From positions 47,395,996 through 47,459,995 of the forward strand of contig JALIGW010000003.1 of assembly GCA_023053685.1 (NCBI GenBank): a DNA stretch of 64,000 bases, given 5' to 3'. Both the position numbers and the translations under genes were made by a program. Within the stretch, counting starts at the first letter, position 1. Each line of letters opens with the position of its first letter. The notes beneath the pieces are model-generated. The model was not told where the DNA came from, ran no database searches, and saw nothing but the letters and a program-made list of their open reading frames with translations. The DNA is from Diadophis punctatus similis (taxonomy: Eukaryota > Chordata > Lepidosauria > Squamata > Dipsadidae). Shown here one piece after another: positions 49,901 through 63,100 of the stretch.

Positions 49901-52900
49901 TTCCAATTATGAAGAGGAGGTCTGCAAAAAACAGGCAGAAGCTCAGTTGTAGGTGGATGAAGGTGCTGTTGTTTTGGCTGGAGCGGCAGAAGAGGAATGT
50001 GACAATACACAGGAAGAGACAGATGATTGAGATGGACAACCCAAGGTAGCTAATAGTGGTGAGGATCAGATCTCCCTGTAAAAAGAAGAAGTTGTTCTCA
50101 AAATCATATGAGCCACTTTTGATAAGGAAGATGTGTTTACACTTCATCTAGACCAGGGGTCCCCAACCTTTTGGACCTCAGGGACCACTAAATTCATAAT
50201 TTTAAATCCCGCGGACCACTAATATGATCTGCCTATTGACTGGCTGGGTGAGCGTGGCCAACATGATGTCACTCACGTCGAGGGGCACCTCGCCAGCCTC
50301 TACTCGCCTCTCCCCTCCCAGCCACTCCTCGCCTCTCTGCCCAGGCTCCTTAGGGCCCCAATAGGAAGCAGTTGTTGGAGCTAAGCAGCCACCACGGGAT
50401 AGAGTTGGCAAAATGGCTGTCTCAGTTCAAATTGGATCTGACTGAGAAGGAGGCTCAGCAAAAGCACCTCACTGAGAACTACGAGCATAGGCTTTCCAAG
50501 CAGAGGGAAGTCCTGCAGGAGTGCAAGGCCAGGTACCGGTGCCTGGAGGCTCAGTGGGCTGAGATGGTCAGCCAGTTCCAGGCCATGATATAGTCCCACT
50601 GGAACAAGGCCCTCCGGCTCTTTGCCACCAGTGGCGCTTCCCTCCAACCTTCGCCCAAAGCACCGCACCAGGAGGCTGAAGCAAACCCCAAGTCAGAATT
50701 TCTGCCCCCCTCCAACCCGCACAAAAGGGGGAGACTCTCTGCAGCAACGCAAGCATTCATTGAATGTATCCAGGCCAGGGGCTGTCGTTTGAGGACCCCT
50801 GATTTAGTGCAATATAAAAAATGCAAATAATTTTTCTGCGGAGCACCAAAATTTTCTCACGGACCACCAGTGGTCATTGGACCACCAGTTGGTGACTGCT
50901 GATCTAGACCATAGATCTGAATTACATATAAAAGCTATTCAATTACATGACTGCTTTTGTTGTATTGTGATTGGAAATGAAGTGTCAGGATCTTTAAATC
51001 TTGAGGATTACAAGCATTTCTTAGTTTACTTTTCTATATATAAAAGGAAGGGACCATGAATAATTATGGAAAACTCGGCAGCATGTCAAACAGAAAAATG
51101 CTGCTTCGATGATGAAAATTGTTATCTTCTAGACAACAGCAGGACCAGGGATGAAATTCAAAATTTTTCCCTACCGGTTCTGTGGGCGTGGCTTGGTGGA
51201 TGTGGCAGGGGAATGATACTGCAAAATCTCCATTCCCACCTCACTCCACGGGAAGGATACTGCAAAATCCCCATTCCCTCCCCACTCCTGGGGTAAGGAT
51301 ATTGCAAAATCTCCATTCCCACCCCACTCTGGGGCCAGCCAGAGGTGGGATTTGCCGGTTCTCCAAACTACTCAAAATTTCCGCTACCAGTTCTCCAGAA
51401 CCTGTCAGAACCTGCTGAATTTCACCCCTGAGCAGGACACAACAGTAGATACAACAAGTAAGAAAAAATAACCTGTTGTTTACCACAGTATAATTCTGAC
51501 ATGTTTTTAGAAGTAACATACATGTTTATGAGTTGTGGCCATCAGTACAGCAAAACTGGACAGAGTTTGACAGCTGCATTCTGTATGGGTGATGTTAGAA
51601 TAGAGCCGTTGGCAACCATGATCGGACAAGGCACCAGAAATCCAGTGGACACAGAGAACCTTTTCCTGGGCAACTTTATCCTGCAAGAGGGAAGTAATGT
51701 TGATGGGAGGTAGGGAGAAAATCTACATATTTACTTTATCTCCTACCACACAGTTGCAGAGTTATTAAACATTAACAAGGAAACAACTGTAAGACAAGCA
51801 AAAGGAACAATGTAAACATCGCAGAACTTAAAGACTAGGAGACACAAATACTATTAAATGCATAAGCTTTGTAAAAGTTGTTCGTGTGCTATCAAACTTC
51901 TGACTTATAAAGCTTGAATGACAATAAGATCTACCTAGAACATTTATACAGATTTACATTTTTCTTGAAATTCTGCTTTCTTTCTTAATATATATTCATA
52001 AGACGGATAGAAAAAAATGGCTTGATTTCTGAGGTAGACTTCATTTACATACCTTGAGATGCTGAAAAGTGAGATTGACCGGGGTAGAAATGTTCTGTAT
52101 TTTGCTCCTGGCAGAAACGCTTACCAGCCTAGAGTTCATATGAACATTTGTCAGCATTTCATTGTCCAGGAATGTTCCATTCTTCAGTAAAGTGTCTTCT
52201 AAGAGTGATTTTAGCCCACCATATGATATAAAAGCCACAGCAACGGTATCTTCAAGAGACAAAAGAAAGATCAGGGAGACACATAAAACCAAATAAAGTA
52301 TACATGATTTCTCCAAACTTGGAAAAATGTGGATAATGAAAGGAGCGGTGTAGATCCGTGATGGTGAACCTATGACACGCGTGCCACAGGTGGCATGCGG
52401 AGCCATATCCTTAGCTCAGCTCCAGTGTGCAAGTGCGCACTGGCCAGCTGATTTTTGGCTTGCGCAGATGCTCTGGGAAAGTGTTTTCAGCTTCCCGTGG
52501 GCCTCCAGGGGGATGGGGGAGGGTGGGGGAGGGCGTTTTCACCCTCCCCAGGCTCCAAGAAAGCCTCTGGAGCCTGGGGATGGCAAAAAATGGGTCTACG
52601 TGGCCCACTGGAAGTTGGGAAATGGGCCGTTTCCGGCCTCCGGAGGGCATCCAGGGGGATGGGGAGGCCGTTTTTGCCCTCCCCAGGCTCCAGGGAAGCC
52701 TCTGTAGCCTGAGGGGGGCAAAAAATGGGCCTACTGGGCTCACCGGAAGTCATGAAATGGGCCATTTCCGGCCTGCAAGGGCCTCTGGGGGGCGGGGGGG
52801 GGCGTTTTCACCCTTCCCAGGCTCCAGGGACGCCTCTGGAGCCTGGGGAGAGTTAAATACGTGCGTACTGGGCCCACTGGAATTTGGGAAATGGGGGAGT

Positions 52901-55900
52901 GGGGGGGTCATGCATGCATACACGGGGTGGGGCAGTGCGGGGGAGGGTCACACGCACATGCGCAGGGGGATAGAGTGCGGGTGGGCATTGAATTATGGGT
53001 GTGGGCACATGCTTTCAGCACCCGAGGAAAAAAAGGTTTGCCATCACTGGTGTAGATCCATATATTTACTTCTTGGTAAAATAGGTACTACCAACTACTT
53101 TCTATTCCCTTTCACCTTTCCCAATGTAGTGTTGGATTGCAACTTCCCTAATCCAAACCAGAGTGATAAAACACTCAGCAAACTCAAAAATCCTAGGGTT
53201 GCAGCTGACAGGGAGGGAGCAATAAAATAGATAGTAAAAGTAATTTTGGATCTACTCTGTAGAAAAGCCAAGCTAGTTATGAACAATACCTGTGGTCATG
53301 GCAGCTGCTGCTCTTGGGTGGATGGCCATTTGATCTCCTTGAGCTTTTAACATGAGTGCTTCATTCTTTCCAAAGGATTCTGGACTGATAAGATTTGTTT
53401 GGATCACTGAAAAGACAGAGAAATGCAGAGTTCCTGAATGGATCTAATGAATGCTAGTCATATTTTTTTTAACTAGAAACTGATGTCAAATAAGAACCAC
53501 ATGTCATAATAGAATGAAACAAATTTCCTAATAATAGCACTTGCTTTGAGTAGATGCAGGTGCTTTGAGTTAGGACCTTACCAGTTGATGGTTCATTCAT
53601 GAAAAAAGCTATTAACTGAATTGATTACAATGCTGCTGGTCTTATTACTATTTGTAATATTAATAAATCTTTTTGTTTTCATTTTTTATGAATTATTTGA
53701 TCAAGTGACATCTTATTGGAATGTTTCATGCAAAGGTAGGAATCAAATTTAAATGATAAATGAAATACCGTAAATAAATTGAAAATATGTCTGAACTCTC
53801 ATATACAGGCTGCTTTCATTAAAGAAGTCAGAATTGTGAGTTGCCATATGCACCCCAAGTTGATGAATGAAAGAAGACTCAGTACAGGGAATTTGACTTT
53901 CTTTCTTTTTTTTTCTTCAAAGACAACTTTAATCTTTCTTTTTCCTTACCCGTGAAGTTTCGAACCACAGTTTGAGAGTTCTTTCCTGGATTTGCAAGAG
54001 CTGTTAACAGCGCACCTAAGCTTATTTCCTCCATAATCATGGGCAAAATTGTGACAAAATCCTTCTTTATGTTATTATCCCAGTGAGAGCGATTATCAAA
54101 AAGATTTTCAAAGGAATTCACCGAGTCCTGCAGGATTACAAGAAACAAACTTTTCAAATCTCATTGAGTTTTTCTCAAGCATTTCATTAAGAATGTTCTT
54201 GTTCAGGATATTGTAGAAGATATTCAATATACCTCAACTTGAATCTTACACTGTTATATGGCCATATAACTGGATTCAGATACCATGCATAGCAGTGGTG
54301 GGATTCAATTTTTCTTACTACCGGTTCTGTGGGCGTGGCATGGCTTGGTAGGCGTGGCTTGGTGGGCGTGGCAGGGGAAGGATACTGCAAAATCTCCATT
54401 CCCTCCCCACTCCAGGGGAAAGTTACTGCAAAATCCCCATTTCTTCCCGATCAGCTGGGACTCGGGAGGCAGAGAATAGATGGGGGTGTGGCCAATCAGA
54501 GGTGGTATTTACCGGTTCTCCAGAACTGGTCAGAACCTGCTGAAACCCACCTCTGATGCATAGCCAAAAGATGGTTTTATCAGTAACAGCCATTGTGATC
54601 ATTTTAGAAATCAATACCAAAACAAACCCTGGAACCCAGTCTGTGGATATAAAAAGCTCACCTGCTCATTTTTTCAAATTCAAAACAAAACCCAAAGTTG
54701 TGACATCAGTTCCATGGCTGACATTTAAAAAATAAATTTGAACGTCCCTTTACTTTTTTGCTGCATTTTTAAAACCTTTCACAATTTAGCTTTTGTGGCT
54801 TCTCAGTATAGACTTCACCCATTTCTAATTTTCCTAAGTATTTCTTATTAATTAAACCTTATTAATTAACCCTAACCCTTACAGTACGTTTTGTGGCATC
54901 TTACTGTTTAACAGATTAATTATGCACTTCATCAGAAATGGATTCATTTCTCATGGCTCAAAAAAGTTTACGTTACAATACAAGAGATGAAGTCTCCTGT
55001 TTGGGATCAAAATGCTAACATGGTTCCTCAATTGAATCCATACAATCATGGATCTTGGATTCTTGATTATTTGTTAATTTTAATTAACAAAAGTATATAT
55101 AAAACTTGATTTTGCATACCAAAATTAAATAAAATGTATTTACAAAATTAAAATGTCAAACAATGGAATCTTATGAAGTATGGAACCAATTTTATTTACT
55201 TCTACCTTTATTTATTTATTTTATTTATTGGAATTTGTCAAACAAAAACGAGAACAAGAATAAGAGAACAAGAATAAGAGAATAAAAATACAATGACAGG
55301 GACGACAGGCACTTATGAGCTGCCTTACGTAAGAGCTGAAGTGGTGCAGTGGTTAAATGCTGCGACTGCAGGCTGACTGCTAGTTCAGCAGTTCAGCTGT
55401 TCAAATCTCACCAGGCTCAAGGTTGACTCAGTCTTCCATCCTTCCGAGGTGGGTAAAATGAGGACCCAGATTGTTGGAGGCAATATGCTGAACTCTGTAA
55501 ACCGCTTAGAGAGGGCTGTAAAGCACTATGAAGCGGTATATAAGTAAAGTGCTATTGCTATTGCTATTGCTATTATGCACACCCCCTCTACCAACCACTT
55601 AAGTATGAAGTAAGGTCCACAGAAGTCAATTTGTGACTGAAACTGTGAAAATTTGTAGCTGAGACAACTGAATCAGGTAGGGCATTCCAGACTTTGACAA
55701 CTCTATTATCTTATTTTCCAGAATTTAGTTTTCCAATCTCATTGTATTGTTCAGCTTCAACCGCAACAATACACGAGCACACAATAGATTCAAACTCAAT
55801 GCAAACCACTAGAAACTCGCCTGCAGAAAATACGACTTCAGCAACAGAGTGAATACACTACCTGACTCTGTGGTTTCTTCCCCAAACCCCAAAAACTTTA

Positions 55901-57099
55901 ACCTTAGACTGTCTACAGTTGATCTCATTCTCACCCCATTCCTAAGAGGTCTGTAAGGGGCGTGCATAAGCGCACCATTGTGCCTACCGTCCCTGTCTTA
56001 CTGTCCTATTGTCCAAATTTACTTGTACCTACTTTGTTTTTGTTTATGTTTATACCAATACCTGCTATCTTGTACATATTTTGACAAATAAATAAATAAA
56101 AATAAATAAATAAATTTCCACTAAACACTGAAAAAGTCCCTTCCCTTCCCTATGCCAACCCCATATTGAAACACAGATATTAACTGAATTTGAATCTTCA
56201 TTTGAAAAAAACTGATTTAATTCCTAGAATAATGATCCAATTTTTCCTCTATCCACTCATCAGCAGTGAACACAATAGGAAACCATGCAGTCTTGCTTGT
56301 CAGGAAAGAGAAGCTGTGGTCATATGTTGTCTCTGCAGTTGTCAATAAATCTCACATTCAGGGTGGTTTCAGTATGTACGTCATTAGCACTAAGAGGTTT
56401 CCAGAAGTTCAAGGCAGAACCCATCACTGAGCAGTATAAGTTCTTTTCCTAAAAGAAAAGGAGAAAGGAAGCATGTGGTCTCAGAGTTGGCAAGTGAAGA
56501 AAGCATGGTTATTTTGGCTGGGGTCTCTAACCATGGCAACTTTATGACTTGTGGACTTCAAAAACTAGTAATGTTGCCAAGGTTGGAGACTCCTGATTAG
56601 GACAGGATTGGAGACCTGTAGAAACCATCTGTACCACAGATACTGGATCAATTCACCAGACCCTGAAAGCCATGTTAGTTTAAATTTCTTTCCTGGACAT
56701 ACTGATCCAGGGCTCTTTTTTTCCCGTCAGAAACAATGTTCTGAGCACATATTTTAGGGAGTAGCAAACCTTCAGCGCGACTGGAGGTTACCATACATTT
56801 CTTCTGGACGCTTTGCTCAGCAGTCAGAGATAAAATAGAAATTATACAAATTAGTGGCAGTTGTTTTCAATGCCTGTCTTAAACTCTGCTTTAAAGTGAT
56901 TTTTTTTAAAAAAACTGACAACAGAGTTTCTGTTTAAATTAATCAGCAATATTTGACTTTTTTTTTAAAAAAAATGGATAGGTTTATCCGTAATTGGCCA
57001 CTGTGATCTGCAGACGCTTCAAAGCCACATATGAAGAGGAGTATTGGAAGGCACATATATGCTAAAGGGTACTCATTCTTTGATTGACAAAATAAATAA

Positions 57100-57173
<74 letters not shown>

Positions 57174-60100
57174 AATAAATAAATAAATAAATAAATATTA
57201 AATTTCTCTGGACATAAATAAGTGGGAATAGAGGCATAGCTAGACAACTAAGCAGGATGGCCTTATGGGCAATGATAGAGTAATCATCAAAATGGGAGGG
57301 GGGGAAGGATTTAGGAGGTAGGGTCAGACAAGACTTCATAACAATAAGAAGACCAGCAATTCCATTATTGGTGTCCCCAAACCAGTGGTGGATTCCTACC
57401 GGTGCGGTCCACTCTACCGCACCGATAGAGGCCGGTCGATGACGCAATTTGTGTGCGACACTGGTCCGTCGTCTTCACCGGTCGCCATCTTTTTTTCAGA
57501 ATTTTTGGGCTTTTTTGCTTCCTGTGCATGCGCATAAGCAAAATTGCACGAGGGGGCGTGCGTGTGTAGCACGTGTGTGCACGAAATGTGAAAATGCGCG
57601 CGCAGCACACCGGTAGCAAGGTAAGAGAGCAACCCACTGCTGCCCCACCTTGCAGAGCTACAGCAAGGAAAAAAAAACAGTTTTACCATCATTCACATAT
57701 TCCAATTTCTCTCCCAGCAATAAATTGATTTCCCTACCACTCCCAGCTGATAATATAAGCTCAAGCAGGTCCACAATTGATTGTGAACTGCCACAAATGC
57801 CACACACAAATGTTTCTTGTGGTTAATAGTTTGCCATTATTCAAATGACGTTTCACATCAACTACTCCAAGTACATTGGTAGAATAAACAGGTTGATTTT
57901 TTAAAAATGATACAAATTTAACATATAATGTATTATACTTACTGTTTTTTGTTCATTTAAACACTTATGTGAATTGAGATTGTTTTGCACTTTTTCTAAT
58001 TGGGAGTCAAAGGGACTTTCTGTAAAGGAAAATACAAAACTGTAAGTCCAAAGTGAACTGTCCACTTAAAAAGTTAAAATATTTTGATGGATGACATCTC
58101 TCATGCTTAGTGGGGTAACATTCTGGTCCTTTCCCTGTGTATGAAGCAGCTTTGCTTACTTTTTATAATTGCACAAATCACCCCTTCATCCAAATTTCAT
58201 GTGGCCACATCCCTTGTGTACACTCATTGGAACAAAACAATCATTTTGTTATTGTTGAGAGACAAAACATTCTATTACAATTATTTAACCTTATGCAGCT
58301 TTACTCAGAAATTAATCTTATTTCCAACTCTAAAATGACAGCTCTTGATCTAACCAATTATAACAGAATTTATAAAGAACAATTATACATTTCCAATCTT
58401 CCCGTTTTGCAATAAATTCTGGAGAATGCCATGGAACTTCATTTGTAGAGGATCCTAGAAGAAACATCTTTTCTGGAATTTTCAACCAGGGCTTGGGCTG
58501 GGAATGGGACAGAATTGATTATCCTGGTAGATGACTTATTTGGGGAATCAGGATGAAGTGCACCTTTCATGGTCATCTTAGATCTTTCAGCAGCATTCAA
58601 TACCCTTGACTGTGTTATACTTCTGGACACATGGAAGGGTAGGGGTTGGACATTGTATCATCTCTTTTCTATGAGTTGTTTTGATCATTAGAACAAAACT
58701 TGAGAGATAGATAAGGGCAAGGTCTTTACATGTTGTCCTTGGTCGTCTGGCACCAGCCTACTGTTATTAAGTGATTCTTTGTTTAAGAAATAACAAGGAA
58801 CAATTTATCTTTCTTTTTTCCTGTCTGCATCCCTCTTTTCAAGCTCTTTTTATAAATGTGTGGTTTTTCTATCTTCATATGTTTCTGGGTAGGTCATGAG
58901 TATATCCTAAAAAAAAATGCTTTAAGAAAGGCTCCTGCTAAGTTCAAATTCCTCTGGTTGAAAACTGGAAGAACTCTGCAGTTATTTCACTCCTTGCTTA
59001 CTGGGCAATTTCAGCTGTTGTGTGTGGGGAAACGTGAAACAGTGGTTGCTACAATATGGGATACTATTTGGTTCATTCTTCTCCCCCATGCCATTTAATA
59101 TCTTCCTAAAACTTCTGGGAGAAGCCATCTATCAGTTTTGGGTCAGATGTCATCAATATCACTACCCAAGCTGAGCCAAGTATACTCTGGTAATCCCGAT
59201 TTGGTGTCTGGATTACTAGATGGGCAAAGCAACTTCAGATTAAATCCCTGCAACTTGAGAAAATTGCTCTTCGCTGGGAATAGATGTGGCTTTATCCTGA
59301 TTCCAGTTTTAAGTCTTGATGGAGTCACCTCCTCAGTAAGCAGCAGCATCTGTGCAATTTTAGGATTTTCCTGGACCTACTCTTCCTTCTGAAACAGCAA
59401 GAAAAGCTGTGGCTAGGGCTTTGCCTATCCTCTGACTGATGTACCAGTTGCAGATCTATTTAGATAGGCATGCTCGGAGTTCAGTGACTCATGCCCTTGG
59501 CAACTCTCAAACTGCCACCACACCATCTACTACATGAATTTGCCTTTGAAAGGACGTGAAGTGCATCATCCCATCTGCTTGCTTGGAAGTAGAATATTCA
59601 TCTGTCCTACACCTTTGTTATAATTACAGCATTGGATATGATTTGATTATGGGTCCAATTCAAAACGTTGGTTGTCACCTTTAAAACTCTCCCAGAAAGC
59701 CACAGAACTGTCTCTCCTTTGAAGATACAATCTGCCTGAAGCAGGAAGGAATTTTAAAGGTTCCCTACTCCTTTTTTGTTCGTTCATTTGTTTGTTTGTT
59801 TATGCTGTGAAAGATCTTTTCTCCTAAATTATAGAACTTCCTTGGCTTTCATAAATTGATGAAGACCAGACTGTCCTGCTGATCATTTATGCGAACTGAT
59901 TTTTTTTGAGAGAGAGATTGTTAGGTGCATCGCTGCCATTTTATTATATGTACCTTTTGTGAGGCACTTTGCCTAATAGTATATAAAAGTTCTTGAAGTC
60001 ATTTGGTGATATTGATTGGAAGGAGAGTTAGAACAGAAGATGCATTTCTTTTTACAGTGCATAACTGTTGAGGTGAGAATAAATCTCATAGAGGAGATTT

Positions 60101-63100
60101 GGATCTTTACTTGGAATTCAGACAATTAGAAATAAAGCCGAGATTAAAAGTCTAATAGAAAATATTTATTTTGGTACAAAAACAATAAATCCTGAATAAT
60201 TACATTTTTGCTAAGAAAACGTGACCATTCCGGTCAAGAGCCAAGTCAAAGAGAATTAATGGTGGTTTAGGAATGCACACATGCGTACAAGATCATATCA
60301 CGTGTTCTGCTTGTATTGGAATGTACCATAATATTAGGATAGGGGTGCATCACCCTGCATAGACATACAACTGACAATATTCACTACGTGACAATAACTG
60401 ACCACAAAATCTCATAGTACTCAGTAACTTGGAAGGTTTTGAGAGGTGGTCATCTAAATTCCCACAAGATAGGTTGGATGTTGGATTTGAATTTCATCTT
60501 CTTATTGTGAAAACTATAGAGGCATCTGATTGACTGGACAAAATGGAACTTGGCATAATTCATTGTGATACTATTTGTATTAATTTGTAAGATAAATATT
60601 ATGTGCAAAAGCCAACTAATCCAATTTTATTTATTTTACTTCTGTGCTAGAAAGAATGTACTGTCCATGCAAAACTCAAGATGAGATGGCTGATTTTAAA
60701 TGTTGATAATTGCCAGAAGTTTTAACTCTTTATCTTTTAAGAAGAATGCTGTCAGTGAAGGCCTTGCAACCCTTTGCTCTCAAACCCATATTATGTCATA
60801 GACCTTTATTAGTTTATAACTATTTTAAACTGCTCAACATCTCTCCATAATAGAATATTTCATTTATCAAGACATTTGTAGTGGCTGAAAATTACAATTC
60901 TCTTAGTTCCATTCAGTTAAGCTCAAGAAGATGGAATTGAAAATAGTCAATGAATGAATACACTTACTCTTAGGAATATTATTATTCCATCCTGACCTAC
61001 GGTTATTATTGCAATTCTTGCCTGGAAAAATAAGGACATTTTCAGTGATCATATTCATTTTAAGCAAAATTAGACAGTATATATACAGTATTGTGTCTTC
61101 CTTCCTTTAACCACATTATTTAGCATAAACTAACTGAAGGTTTTAGGAAGATATAGATGACTGGCAGGTGTGGATTTTTTTGCACTAAAAATGTGGTCTT
61201 GATTTATGATAATAGCACCTAATGCACCTTATTATAAAAAGTAACATGCTAGGAATATAACAAACTAAAATTCTCTGCATTTTACCATGGTTTGATTCTG
61301 CCTTAACACATGCAAATTTTCATTAACAGCCAGTGATATGGAGCAAAGGAAGTATGTAACTTCCATCAGTAGAGGGGGACAGGCCCTAAACCGATTTATC
61401 AGCAAGCATTCAAGGGTGGCATTAAGTGTAAGAAGCAGTTGAGTCAGATAGCAACTATGTAGGTCCACAGAAGGGTAAAACATCAAAAGGCCAAACCTGT
61501 GCTTAGTATGGCTCAACTTTTTGAAGTAGTCTAGACAAGAAGCACCAACCATGTAATGAAATTATATTTCACTTCACTTTATGCATTTGGGGATTGCATG
61601 TGATAAAGGTGCAGACACAGTTTAAAACTTACCAAACAATGATAATAACCCACACTGAAAAATGTTCCATATTGATTCATCAAATGTTCCTACCAAAGAA
61701 AGCAATTCCTTTTAATCTTAAAACAAATCCATCTGAGCAAGACTGTGAGAGTTTCTTTATTGATGTAAGGATAGAACCAACCTTAGAAAACTGCTTGTTA
61801 CATGGACATTATGGAATATTTAGCAGAAAGAATAAACGAAAGGAAAACCAGAAAGGAAAATGAGGTTTGTCAGGCTACTAAATTATGAACTGCAGTGATT
61901 CACTTAACAACTCTGGCAAGAAAGGTTGTAAAATGGGGCAAGGCTCACTTAACAAATGTCTCATTTAACAACAGAAATTTTGGGCTCAATTGTGGTCGTA
62001 AGTTGAGGACTACCTACACAGATATTCTGAAAACGTTCTCCACCTGATTTCTACATTAGAAGCCTAACACGTTTCTATTATTTTATTTCTCAATCTGATA
62101 AAGAGTGTTACGAACCTAAAACCTGTAGCAACTTTTATTTTGTTAATCTTGCTGACAGATCTCTTCCCATAAAATGTAGCTAGATACAATCAGACATGTA
62201 AAAATATTTTTGTGATCTTTTCAGTGCAGTAGTTTATTTATTTATACATCAGACATGTAATATATTTTTGTGATCTTTTCAGTGCAGTAGTTTATTTATA
62301 AGCATGCATTTTATATTAAAGAAAGGGAACGTAGCAAGAAGGAACCTTTTCTCAGTTATCACAGTTGCCTGTTTTGTTGAGGGGGATAAATAGCAATATA
62401 TTCCATAGTTTGGATAGGGTTCCCCTACATAGAATTTAACTTTTTATATCTGCTATAAATTCATTTTAGCAGGAAAAGTAATAATTTGTCAATAAAAATT
62501 CCATCCTGAAATAAACATGTCGTATTTTTCGGAATATAAGACGCACCGAAATATAAGACACACCTTAGTTTTGTGGAAAGAAAACAAGGAAAAAAGGCCT
62601 CTACCTCCCAGCAATTTGCCAAACTGCAAACAGCAAACAGCACAGATGATATACACTGTTTGCTGTGTATTTCTGTACATGTGTGCTTGACCCATAGAAA
62701 TAGCAAAGAATTGGAGAAATGTACATTATGGCAGTATATTAATCCCAGAAAGTTTTCTTAAATGTAATCACACTAACTCCTCCCAATTATTTAAATAGAT
62801 CTACTCCAAACATGACTAAGTCAGGGTTTAATTCAGCTGCCTTATTTTAATACTAATACTTAATACTAAAACAGGACATTTCAGATTATACTTTTACAGA
62901 TCTTCAAAATTGATGTGGCTTTCTGGAAGACTTTCTGCTATTTAAAAGAAGATACAATAGCACCGGGCCTCTTCAAAGCAAGAATTTATTTTAAAAAGCT
63001 TCTTCATTTTGTTAAGTTGTCTAGAACAATAATAAAGCAGTCTTTAAAAAATAAGTCTTATAATTTGAACACTCTACAAACATTTAACATATTAACAGAA

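Noticed and set aside
52427..53230. 267-codon open frame on the + strand
   Set aside because: It lies almost wholly inside the hAT-like element 52356-53049 and reflects its internal GC-rich repeats; no protein family is recognised.
54864..54885. Telomere-like ttaaccctaaccctta
   Set aside because: Only about two units in AT-rich sequence; too short to be an interstitial telomeric repeat.
57062..57447. 124-codon frame rich in IYLS repeats
   Set aside because: Translation of the (TAGA)n/(AAAT)n microsatellite and its flank.
61265..61552. 95-codon open frame on the - strand in the receptor intron
   Set aside because: No splice sites in a phase joining the receptor exons and no EGF cysteine spacing; not recognised as any family.
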